Of a stretch of DNA of 64,000 nt, positions 55,232 through 62,560 are shown piece by piece. The position numbers were made by a program, and so were the translations under genes. Location: contig CBDCXJ010000023.1 of the NCBI GenBank assembly GCA_965223695.1, positions 186,001-250,000 of the forward strand, written 5' to 3'. Every line of letters starts with the position of its first letter. Position 1 is the first letter of the stretch. The stretch is from JAUVPB01 sp965223695 (GTDB lineage Bacteria > Actinomycetota > Thermoleophilia > Gaiellales > Gaiellaceae). The notes beneath the pieces were generated by a model. That model was not told where the DNA came from. It made no database searches and saw only the letters and a list, made by a program, of their open reading frames with translations.

Positions 55232-56716
55232 CTACGCGGCGACGTCCGGGCGGAGCTGGTCCGGACCCACCGCAAGGGTCTCGCCTTCCTCGCCGTCGTA
55301 CGTCAACGGGCGCGTCCCCCAACGGGTGTCTCGCAACGTGAAGAGCGCGTAGTAGGTCTGCCACACGAGCATGGTCATGTACACGAACACAAAGCTGATC
55401 CCGTGAAACCACATCGGGCTTCGCCGGGTCACCGCGTAGTAGAGGGCGTAGAGAACTGCGACGATGTAGGCGCCCATGACGTAGAACAGCGGATCGCCCG
55501 GGCCGACGAGCGGCCACACGAACGAGCGGATGAGCACGACCGGGGCGACCCAGGGGAACAGCACGCTGAGCAGCGTGAGCGTCGCCGCGACGGGATGCTT
55601 ACGCCAGATGAAGCGCGAGACGTGGATCGACTCGCGCATCCAACTCTTCTTCCAGCGAAGCTGCTGGCGGAGGAACTTGGGGAGCTTCTCCGGCACGATC
55701 GTGTGCGCTCGCGCCTGCGACTGGTACATGACGCGCCACTTTCGGAGCACGTAGTTCGTCAGTGCCCGGTCGTCGCCGAAGGTCGCCTTCCGGCCCAGGA
55801 ACGTCTGTGATTCCCACTCCTCGAGCACCTCGAGCAGCGCGGCCCGCCGGTAGGCCGAGAAGCATCCCGACGCGCAGGTGACGGCGCCGAAGAGCGACTC
55901 CGATCCCTTGACAACGCGGAACGCGACGAAGTAGCGGACCTGCTGCATCTTGGTCAGCAGGTTCGCGCTCTTGTTGAGAACCTCCGCCGTTCCGACGACG
56001 GCGCCCACCCGTGGGTCGCGCAGATCCTGGACGATTCGGGCAAGGCCGTCCGCGTCGATCACGGAGTCCGAGTCGATGAACACGCAGATCTGTCCGCTCG
56101 AGCGACGGATGCCCTCGGCCATCGCGTCCCGCTTGCCACGGTTGCTCGAGAACTGAACGGCGGTGAGCAAGGGATGGCGCTCGCGTGCGGCGAGGATCTG
56201 ATCCCACGTGCCGTCACTCGAGCCGTCGTCGACGACGACGACCGCCAGCTTCTCGTGCGCGTAGTCGCTCGCGTAGCAGGCGTCGATCGTCCTGCCGATG
56301 CAATCCTCCTCGTTGAATGCGGGCACGACGATCGAGACCGTCGGCCGGTAGCCGGCGTCGGGCGTCGGCCGGTAGAAGGGCGCCAGGAAGAAGCGCGAGG
56401 CGATGTACGTCGTGATCAGTATCGAGTAGCTGTAGAACACCGGATCGGCGAAGAGACGCGACGCCGCGACGTCCTTTGCGAGCCAGACCCAGTAGGCCAG
56501 GACACCCGCGTAGACGAGACATATCGCCTGCAGAGCTCGCGAGAGGGCCCCGACGACAAACGACCGTGCGAGCCGTGCCGGCATCGCCGCTCGCCATTCC
56601 TCGTCGGGGCCCGTCTCGTCGGGGCCCGTCGCGCTTGCCGCCTCTTTCGCAGGCAGTCGAGACTCCGTCGTGTCGAGACTCGTCATGCCTGATCGGTGTC
56701 CGTCGGGGGGAACCAC
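55232..56716 (-). CDS. Membrane GT2 polysaccharide synthase (PNAG/hyaluronan-synthase-like)
   Basis: About 494 residues from GTG 56716 (ATG 56686 is an alternative). Two N-terminal membrane segments precede a GT2 domain with VSIVVPAFNEED, VVVDDGSSDGTW, CVFIDSDSV, FGDDRALTNYV and QQLRWKKSW (QxxRW), the signature of processive synthases such as IcaA/PgaC, HasA and NodC. Four further membrane segments follow at the C-terminus. First gene of the operon with deacetylase and GH18, which together parallel the PNAG machinery. Confidence 0.9.
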   Translation of the reverse strand: MVPPDGHRSGMTSLDTTESRLPAKEAASATGPDETGPDEEWRAAMPARLARSFVVGALSRALQAICLVYAGVLAYWVWLAKDVAASRLFADPVFYSYSILITTYIASRFFLAPFYRPTPDAGYRPTVSIVVPAFNEEDCIGRTIDACYASDYAHEKLAVVVVDDGSSDGTWDQILAARERHPLLTAVQFSSNRGKRDAMAEGIRRSSGQICVFIDSDSVIDADGLARIVQDLRDPRVGAVVGTAEVLNKSANLLTKMQQVRYFVAFRVVKGSESLFGAVTCASGCFSAYRRAALLEVLEEWESQTFLGRKATFGDDRALTNYVLRKWRVMYQSQARAHTIVPEKLPKFLRQQLRWKKSWMRESIHVSRFIWRKHPVAATLTLLSVLFPWVAPVVLIRSFVWPLVGPGDPLFYVMGAYIVAVLYALYYAVTRRSPMWFHGISFVFVYMTMLVWQTYYALFTLRDTRWGTRPLTYDGEEGETLAVGPDQLRPDVAA

Positions 56717-56940
56717 TCGTGACCTCAGGGGAAGGCTACGAGCGCAGCTCCGGCGTGTCTCTAGCTCATGCGGGTGTTGAGCTTGTCCAAAAAGGGTGGC
56801 TGGATGAGCACCTCGGCGCCATCCGAGTCACCGCCCCGCGTGAGGTACCCCTAACACGTCTGCCGCAGCCTCGTCGACGTTCTCACGTTGCTTGCTATCC
56901 CCGGATCAACCACCTTCTAAGCCGCGGGTCCCGGCGCGCC

Positions 56941-56994
56941 AATGGGCACAAGTCACGTCGAAGAGGCGCTCGAGGTGAAGGTCGGGAGCACCGC
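56941..56994 (+). repeat. Dispersed 54-bp repeat, copy C
   Basis: Encodes MGTSHVEEALEVKVGSTA, then TAG at 56996-56998, then directly the tRNA-Val terminator and tRNA 3' end. In this position it looks like the 3' end of a gene, such as an integrase, that once lay beside the attachment site. The rest of 56717-56940 holds no supported gene. Confidence 0.75.
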
Positions 56995-57003
56995 CTAGAA
57001 AGC

Positions 57004-57025
57004 AAAAACCCCCGCTATGCGAGGG
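57004..57025 (-). terminator. Rho-independent terminator of tRNA-Val
   Basis: On the minus strand CCCTCGC-ATA-GCGGGGG forms a 7-bp stem (one mismatch-tolerant pair) followed by TTTTT, starting 10 bases after the tRNA 3' end. Confidence 0.85.
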
Positions 57026-57035
57026 CTTCGCGAGG

Positions 57036-57108
57036 TGGGCGGTACTGGGCTCGAACCAGTGACCCCCAGCTTGTCGAGCTGGTGCTCTCCCAACTGAGCT
57101 AACCGCCC
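57036..57108 (-). tRNA. tRNA-Val(GAC)
   Basis: A 73-base cloverleaf: acceptor GGGCGGT/ACCGCCC with discriminator A, D-arm GCTC/GAGC, anticodon stem CCAGC/GCTGG with loop TCGACAA (anticodon GAC), 5-base variable loop and T-arm ACTGG/CCAGT with loop TTCGAGC. CCA is not encoded (ACCT). Its 3' half is duplicated at 24638 and 33938, and a tyrosine integrase gene ends 22 bp from its 5' end, so this is an integration hotspot. Confidence 0.97.
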
Positions 57109-57130
57109 TCGGAGGCCGGATTGTAGCGGC

Positions 57131-58126
57131 TCAGCGAGGATCATATTTCGCCTGCTCGTTCGCGAGCGCGCCCAAAATGCGCCCATCCCATGCGTTAAGC
57201 AGCGAAAGGTTCTGCGTTTCGGCGTCCTCAGCGAGATGACCGTACGTCTGGTCGATCATCTTCACGCTCGTTCCCATGAACCGGGCGAGTGCGAACAGAC
57301 TTTCGCCGGCGCTGATGCTCCAGCTCGCGTACGAGTGCCGCAGCGAGTAGATCGTCTGGCTCTCGAGTCCTACGGACCTGACCGCTGGTTTCCAATCCCG
57401 ATTCCGGAAGTTCCGCAGGTTCAGATACCCGCCCCGCGCGCCTGGGAAAAGGAGTGCGGTGTCTACCCGCGTGGGCATTACTTCCAGGGCCTCGAGGACG
57501 ACGCCTCGAAGCGGAACGCGCCTCAGTGACCTCTCTGTCTTCCCGTATCGCTTCAGAACGCCGTTGGTAAACGTCCTCCGAACATGCACCACGGGGCTCT
57601 CCCCACGCTCGATGTCGCCGCGCTCCAGCGCGATCCACTCCTGCGGACGTAGACCGGTACCGGCCGCGACGATCGGGATGGCCCTGTGGCGCGGGTCGAG
57701 TTCTTGTGCCACGCCGTCAACCTGCTGCCACGATTCGAACGGCTTGATCTCCTCGCGACGGGCGGCCGGATTCGTCACCTTCGAAGCGGGGTTCTCAACT
57801 AGCAGGCCCGCGTCGACGGCGAATCGGAGTGTCTGCTTCAGCGCCTGGTGAATGCCCTGCGCGGATCCCTTCGGCAACGTCGCGCGCCAGGCCTTGACCT
57901 CGACCACGGTGATGTGTCTGATGTCCGTGTCGCCCCACCTGTTCAGTGAGTAGCGCAGGCGTTCTGTGAGTGTCTTCTTGCTGGAATCCTGGAGAGGGTG
58001 TTGGTCGACGTAGCTGTCGACGAGTTTGGCGAACGTGATCGTCTCCGGGTACAGCTCGCGTGCGAGTTCCGTCCCGATAAATCTGTAGAGATATTCTACA
58101 GTATTCCCTAAGCGGAGAGAGGTCAA
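57131..58126 (-). CDS. Tyrosine-type site-specific integrase
   Basis: A 331-residue recombinase. A SAM-like core-binding domain lies at about residues 30-120. Catalytic residues are R160 (GTGLRPQEW), K196, R263 in YSLRHSYASW (the usual His is Tyr260) and nucleophile Y295 in DQTYGHL; the LGH-type box reads MGTS. No ATG is available; TTG 58126 is the only reasonable start. It lies 22 bp from the 5' end of tRNA-Val and diverges from a small HTH gene, forming an int-xis-like module. The site it uses is presumably the nearby tRNA, though it sits on the 5' rather than the 3' side. Confidence 0.9.
   Translation of the reverse strand: MTSLRLGNTVEYLYRFIGTELARELYPETITFAKLVDSYVDQHPLQDSSKKTLTERLRYSLNRWGDTDIRHITVVEVKAWRATLPKGSAQGIHQALKQTLRFAVDAGLLVENPASKVTNPAARREEIKPFESWQQVDGVAQELDPRHRAIPIVAAGTGLRPQEWIALERGDIERGESPVVHVRRTFTNGVLKRYGKTERSLRRVPLRGVVLEALEVMPTRVDTALLFPGARGGYLNLRNFRNRDWKPAVRSVGLESQTIYSLRHSYASWSISAGESLFALARFMGTSVKMIDQTYGHLAEDAETQNLSLLNAWDGRILGALANEQAKYDPR
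58083..58101. promoter_or_regulatory. 19-bp palindrome at the integrase start
   Basis: CTGTAGA-GATAT-TCTACAG is a perfect 7-5-7 inverted repeat near the 5' end of the integrase gene and about 55 bp upstream of the HTH gene. It is A+T-richer than its surroundings and well placed to control both divergent genes. Confidence 0.5.
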
Positions 58127-58155
58127 CCGGTCCTGCAGTAGTTAGGCTCCGGCTC

Positions 58156-58386
58156 GTGACAGAGGAGGATCTCGTCGGCGTGTCAGAAATCGCGGAGGCC
58201 TGCGGTGTCGCCACGAACAGCGCTTGGCGGTGGACGCAACGCGACGATTTCCCCTCACCCGCCGTTCACCTCCGCGCGGGGCGTTTCTGGCGACGCGCTG
58301 ACGTTGAGAAGTGGGCCGACACTCATTTGCCGTTGCGAACCGGCCGGCCGTCTAAGGACGCGCAGAGCGAAGACGCGAAACCGTGA
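58156..58386 (+). CDS. Small HTH protein, excisionase/AlpA-like
   Basis: A 76-residue protein with a MerR/AlpA-type helix-turn-helix: VSEIAEACGVATNSAWRWTQ, then the wing FPSPAVHLRAGRFWRRADVE and KWADTHLP. It is followed by a short basic tail. GTG 58156 is used here; GTG 58180 has AGGAGG 11 nt upstream and may be the real start. Divergent from the integrase across a 29-bp gap, so it probably acts as recombination directionality factor or repressor of the element. Confidence 0.82.
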   Translation: MTEEDLVGVSEIAEACGVATNSAWRWTQRDDFPSPAVHLRAGRFWRRADVEKWADTHLPLRTGRPSKDAQSEDAKP

Positions 58387-58405
58387 TCATTTCGCCGTCT
58401 AGCAG

Positions 58406-58487
58406 GTTCCCGTAGGAGTAGTGCTCGCTGGCGACGGAGGTGCTGCCCGACGCGAACGGCCTCGACGCCCGTGCGTTCCCGTAGGAG
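58406..58487. repeat. Pair of 13-bp direct repeats upstream of the M24 gene
   Basis: GTTCCCGTAGGAG occurs at 58406-58418 and 58475-58487, 69 bp apart (centre to centre), within the 142-bp leader of the M24 gene. Possible regulator sites; no other support. Confidence 0.35.
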
Positions 58488-58528
58488 CGGCGCCGCGAGT
58501 CCAAACGAGCCCCGATAAAGGAGTCAAG

Positions 58529-59728
58529 ATGCTTCTGAACAGAGAACGGGCACTCGAGGTCATGGACAAGCACGACCTCGACGCGCTGGTGGCGTGCACG
58601 CCCGAGAACGTCTACTACCTCAGCGACTACGGCGTCTCGCACTCGTTCATCTTTGCCCTGTACGGCGTCTCCGCCGCGGTCTTCCCACGCGACGAGAGCG
58701 TCCCGGCCACGCTCTTCGTGGGTGAGGTCGACGTGCCGTACCTCGAGGAGCACCCGACCTGGATGCCAGAGGTACGGATGATCGAGAGCTTCGGATCGTA
58801 CGTGCCGCCCGGCGTCGACTTGACCGAGCGCGAGCGCCGCGTGAGCGAGCTCTGGTCGGCGATGCGCGCGAAGGGCTCCCTGTCGCCGAACCGACAGGAG
58901 GTGATGGCCGGCGTGCTCCGCGAACTGGGGCTGGCAGACGCGAGACTCGGCTTCGACGATGTCCGTGCGATGCTCGAGCTGCAGTCGGCGGGTATCGCAG
59001 AGTCGACGGGGGCGGACGCCTTCAACATCTTCCGCGAGATACGGTTGGTGAAGACTCCGCGGGAGATCGAGCTCCTGCGCGAGGCGGCGCGCATCAACGA
59101 GGAGTGCCTCCAGGAGACGGCTCAGCTCCTGACTGAAGGAACGGTGATCGGTGACCTGGCGCGCCGTTGGAAGAGCTCGATGGCGCTCCGAGCTGCCGCC
59201 GGCATAGAGTTCTACGCGGGTGGCTTCGATCGTCCCTGGATCTTCGGTTCTGGCTCGTATCGGCTAAGGGACGGCGACCACGTCCTGCTCGACGGCTCGG
59301 GCACCTACGAGCACTACTGGTGCGACATGGGACGAACCGGATGCGTCGGCGCACCCTCCGGGCGGGTCGAGGAACTCTACGGCGTGCTCGCGGACTGCTA
59401 CGAGCAGTGCGTCCCCCTCCTTCAGCCGGGCTCGTCGACGGTGACCATCAAGAAGGCGGCGAGCGAGGCGGTCAGAAGCCACATGACCGACGGATTCACC
59501 CCGCTTCTGCACCCGCTCGGCATCGAGCTCTACGACAACCCTCAGCCACTGGGCGAGATCGAGCGCGAGGAGTTCGTCCTCGAGGCGGGCATGGTCGTGA
59601 ACCTCGAGACGGCACTGTACGTCGAGTTTCCCTGGGGCGTTCTCCAGCTCGAAGACACGTTCCTCGTCCGAGAAGACGGGCCCGAGAGCCTCGTATCGCT
59701 GCCGCGCGACCTGATTTCGCCGCGTTAG
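58529..59728 (+). CDS. M24-family (Xaa-Pro peptidase-like) metallohydrolase
   Basis: A 399-residue pita-bread-fold protein. The N-terminal creatinase-like domain (residues 1-140) precedes a catalytic domain with LLDGSGTYEHYWCDMGRTG (two metal Asp), LLHPLGIELYDN (His), NLETALY (Glu) and LQLEDTFLV (Glu), the full five-ligand set. ATG 58529 has AAAGGAG 7 nt upstream. Family members cleave Xaa-Pro dipeptides or hydrolyse creatine; the operon-mate amidohydrolase 58 bp downstream supports catabolism of small amides or peptides. Confidence 0.88.
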   Translation: MLLNRERALEVMDKHDLDALVACTPENVYYLSDYGVSHSFIFALYGVSAAVFPRDESVPATLFVGEVDVPYLEEHPTWMPEVRMIESFGSYVPPGVDLTERERRVSELWSAMRAKGSLSPNRQEVMAGVLRELGLADARLGFDDVRAMLELQSAGIAESTGADAFNIFREIRLVKTPREIELLREAARINEECLQETAQLLTEGTVIGDLARRWKSSMALRAAAGIEFYAGGFDRPWIFGSGSYRLRDGDHVLLDGSGTYEHYWCDMGRTGCVGAPSGRVEELYGVLADCYEQCVPLLQPGSSTVTIKKAASEAVRSHMTDGFTPLLHPLGIELYDNPQPLGEIEREEFVLEAGMVVNLETALYVEFPWGVLQLEDTFLVREDGPESLVSLPRDLISPR

Positions 59729-59786
59729 CAGCTGGACCATGGACCCCGTTGACTTGACCCCGCGTCGGTCTTAGGGTTGGCCCACC

Positions 59787-61067
59787 GTGACATCCTTGCT
59801 TCTGCGCGATGCGACAGTCCTCGACGAGTCCGGCGGCTTCACCGGGCCGGTCGATGTCCTTGTCGTCGACGGCACGGTCTCCACGGTGGGTCCGAACCTG
59901 CGGGCGCCGCCCGATGTCCTTGTAGCGGACTTCGCGGATCTGTTTGTACTTCCGGGACTCGTTGACGCCCATACCCACCCGGCGATCTCCTCCCTGGACG
60001 CACTCGAGAACCTCCGCACGACTATCAGCGAATGGGCGCTCGAGACGGGTCACAATCTCCGCAGGACGCTCGAGGGTGGAGTGACCCTCATCCGAGATGC
60101 CTGCGTCGCCGATGCGGGTATGAAGGCCGCGGTCGAGAAGGGCTTCGTCGACGGCCCGCACATGCTGATCTCCGTCGTGGCCATCGGTCAGACAGGCGGC
60201 CACCTCGACGACATCCTGCTCGGCTCGGGCAGCGAGATCTCGCTCGCGTACATTCAGCCTGAGCTTCCAGGCATGCCGGCCTGGCGCGCAGACGGCGCCG
60301 ACGAGGTTCGCAAGGCCGTGCGGCAGACCCTTCGTGCCGGTGCAGACTGGATCAAGCTCGTCGTCTCGGGCGGCATTCTCGCAGCGCATGAGTGGCCCGA
60401 GCAGGTTCAGTACACACGCGAGGAGATCGGTGTGGCGGTGCTCGAGGCGGAGCGGAAGGGACGGCGGGTGATGGTGCACGCCTACGGCGGCGAGGGACTG
60501 GACATCGCAGTCGAGGCGGGCGTGGCCTCCGTCGAGCATGGGACCTTCCTGACCGAAGCGCAGGCGAAGAAGATGGCCGATGCAGGGTGCTGGCTCGTGC
60601 CGACGCTGACGATGAATCGCCTTCTGATCGACTGGGCAGAACAGGGGACTCTGAACCCGGCGGCCACCGAGCGGCTGCTCGAACTCAAGCCGAAGGTCGA
60701 CGAGTGCGTACGGATCGCCAAGGAGTACGGGGTCAAGATGGCAATGGGCACGGACGCCTTCATCCGCGACCTGCACGGGCGGAACGCCGCCGAGCTCTCG
60801 TACCTGCGCCGCGGTGGTCTCTCGCCGGAGGAGGCGTTGCTGGTCGGGACGATCAACGGTGCGGAGCTCTGCGGCCGGGGGCTGACCGCTACGGGCGAAT
60901 CGAGCCCGGCTTCGTCTTCGACGCCATCGTCCTCGACGGAGACCCTGGTGATCTGTCCGTGTTCGAAGAAGGCGGTGCGGTCACCGGTGTGTTCAAGAAC
61001 GGAACGGCGGTTGTCCGCCACCCGCGGTTGGCCACGGCCGCGGAGCCATACGGCCGCGGCCGGCTGA
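59787..61067 (+). CDS. Amidohydrolase (M38, imidazolonepropionase/prolidase-like), C-terminus frameshifted
   Basis: A metal-dependent amidohydrolase: LPGLVDAHTHPA (metal HxH), WIKLVVSGGI (Lys), HAYGGEG and SVEHGTFLT (His ligands) and MAMGTDAFIRD (Asp). Up to codon about 370 the frame is intact; near 60893-60896 one base appears missing, since the expected tail (GRIEPGFVFDAIVLDGDP, VFKNGTAVVRHP) continues in another frame to about 61075. The visible 426 codons therefore end in about 55 wrong residues. It probably hydrolyses a cyclic amide or dipeptide with the M24 neighbour. Confidence 0.85.
   Translation: MTSLLLRDATVLDESGGFTGPVDVLVVDGTVSTVGPNLRAPPDVLVADFADLFVLPGLVDAHTHPAISSLDALENLRTTISEWALETGHNLRRTLEGGVTLIRDACVADAGMKAAVEKGFVDGPHMLISVVAIGQTGGHLDDILLGSGSEISLAYIQPELPGMPAWRADGADEVRKAVRQTLRAGADWIKLVVSGGILAAHEWPEQVQYTREEIGVAVLEAERKGRRVMVHAYGGEGLDIAVEAGVASVEHGTFLTEAQAKKMADAGCWLVPTLTMNRLLIDWAEQGTLNPAATERLLELKPKVDECVRIAKEYGVKMAMGTDAFIRDLHGRNAAELSYLRRGGLSPEEALLVGTINGAELCGRGLTATGESSPASSSTPSSSTETLVICPCSKKAVRSPVCSRTERRLSATRGWPRPRSHTAAAG
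61036..61061. terminator. G+C hairpin between convergent genes
   Basis: GGCCGCGG and CCGCGGCC (8-bp stem, 10-base loop) lie at the end of the amidohydrolase gene, facing the CaiB-like fragment. No T-run follows, so terminator function is uncertain. Confidence 0.3.
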
Positions 61068-61073
61068 CCGTCG

Positions 61074-61181
61074 CTAGACGGGAAGGAGATCGAGCTCGGC
61101 GAGAACCTCTTCGGTGTGCTCGCCGAGCTGGGGTGCCGGTCGCAGCGCCGCCCCTCTGTCGGCAAGAGACGCCCAGGGCGC
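61074..61181 (-). pseudogene. CaiB/BaiF CoA-transferase, C-terminal fragment
   Basis: About 35 codons ending at 61074 read PAPQLGEHTEEVLAELDLLP, the characteristic C-terminus of family III CoA-transferases. The rest of the gene is missing; upstream the frame merges with a transposase fragment. A second frame nearby (AAEFFSAATLEERERPG) could hold the preceding CaiB residues. Confidence 0.55.
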
Positions 61182-61223
61182 TCCCGCTCCTCGAGGGTGG
61201 CGGCCGAGAAGAACTCGGCGGCG

Positions 61224-61436
61224 CGAAGGGCGGCCGACCTCGTCCGCGTAGTACGGGCCGGCCGCCTCACGCACGAACGACCAATCAATCACACGATCAA
61301 GCCTGCGATACCGGCAATCCTCCGGCATAAGCTCGTCCAGGCAGACCATCGCCACCTGCAGCGCCGCCTCCTGCCCTCTCACCGCCCCCATCGCCACCAC
61401 CCACACCCCCTCGCTCGACTCGACCCAACCGAGCAT
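61224..61436 (-). pseudogene. Transposase N-terminal fragment (IS1182/IS5-like)
   Basis: About 71 codons from ATG 61436 include VCLDELMPEDCRYRRLDRVI and DWSFVREAAGPYYADEVGRP, the recognisable start of IS1182/IS5-type transposases. No DDE residues follow: the frame runs directly into the CaiB fragment. No terminal inverted repeats were found. A broken insertion-sequence end. Confidence 0.55.
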
Positions 61437-61620
61437 AGGACCCCGACCGGACCGAGAACCGGGCTTTTTGGACAGGCCCTTAGGGCGGGTTAGGGCGCGT
61501 GCGACCCCCGCCAGTCTAGGCCGCGCCGTACGCGACCGACGGCGTGCTTGACACGCGACCGGTCGAGGCTTCAGAACGCGCGCTGACGAGGTCGGCGGCC
61601 ATCACGCGTTCGGAGGCCGC

Positions 61621-61930
61621 ATGAGGAACGAGTTGGTTGTCGCAATGGGCGAGCGCTACTACTCGATCGAGCGCCCGTGGGGAGTCCTTCCAGAAGCGCT
61701 GAGGCTCGACACCGTCAGCACGGTCGCGTCGACTCGAAAGGCCGGGTCTACGTCCTCCAACGGATACACCCACCAGTCGTCGTCTTCGACTGCGGGGAGA
61801 GGAACCGCAGCCACCACTCGAGCTGTGCAGCGCATAGAGTGGGCGTGCATCATGGACACGCGGTCCACCCGCCACGCGACGTCAGAAGCGGATTGCTGGA
61901 CATCAGGGTTGCTCGCTCCTCCAGGCGTTG
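61621..61930 (+). pseudogene. NHL-repeat protein, N-terminal remnant
   Basis: From ATG 61621 the frame reads MGERYYSIERPWGVLPEALR and LDTVSTVA, then after a frame change near 61732 SKGRVYVLQRIHPPVVVFD, the usual opening of NHL-repeat (peptidyl-amidating-lyase-like) propeller proteins. The propeller blades that should follow are absent or scrambled. Truncated and frameshifted. Confidence 0.5.
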
Positions 61931-61994
61931 CTCTCTCCATGACACTGCCGGCCAACGGTTCGCGCGAATCTACGAGCAACAAAGGGTGTCCCTA

Positions 61995-62546
61995 GTGGCA
62001 GATGTCCAGACGCTCCAACTCGAGAACATGGCGCCGGAGGCGTTCGCGCGGTTCGGCGAGGTCATGCAGATGACTGATCAGCATCGGCCACCCGATTTCG
62101 AGGGTGTCGGAACGCACGCCTGGATCCCTGACTACGAGGAGGGGGGCCAGACCCAGCTCATGGCCATCAACAGCTGGTATCAGGGCTTGCACTTCACGAG
62201 GCTCGAGCGCCACTTCGACGTCACGCAGACGTTCGTGGCGCTTGGGCCGTCCGCGTCGGCGGTCGCGGTGGCGGCGCCGACCGACCCCAACGATCCGGAC
62301 GCCATCCCATCGCCGGACGACGTCCGCGCCTTCCTGATCGACAAGCCGATGGGCTACATTCTCAAGCGCGGTACCTGGCACTCGCTTGATCGTTACCCTC
62401 TGTATCCGCCCGAGGCGAACTTCGTGATCGTCACGACCAAAGAGACGACGGACGAGCTCAAGAACGTCGAGCAGGCGAACTGGCGTCTCACACAGGATGT
62501 CGACTACGCCGAGCGGTTCGACGCGTCGTTCGAGATAGTCCTGTGA
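61995..62546 (+). CDS. Ureidoglycolate lyase (AllA)-family protein
   Basis: A 183-residue cupin-like protein of the AllA family: FARFGEVMQMTDQHRP at the N-terminus, FTRLERHFDVTQTFVALG (sugar-acid-binding core) and KRGTWHSLDRYPLYPPEANF with the conserved His. AllA splits ureidoglycolate into glyoxylate and urea at the end of allantoin breakdown. Start GTG 61995 with AAAGGG upstream. Two PuuE-type allantoinase genes follow directly, which supports a ureide pathway, though homologues also act on other hydroxyacids. Confidence 0.72.
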   Translation: MADVQTLQLENMAPEAFARFGEVMQMTDQHRPPDFEGVGTHAWIPDYEEGGQTQLMAINSWYQGLHFTRLERHFDVTQTFVALGPSASAVAVAAPTDPNDPDAIPSPDDVRAFLIDKPMGYILKRGTWHSLDRYPLYPPEANFVIVTTKETTDELKNVEQANWRLTQDVDYAERFDASFEIVL

Positions 62547-62560
62547 TGCCGGTGCGCTAG

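Noticed and set aside
61641..61994. N-terminal extension of the AllA-like gene back to 61677
   Set aside because: That stretch matches the NHL-protein remnant and has no relation to AllA; GTG 61995 gives the normal family N-terminus.
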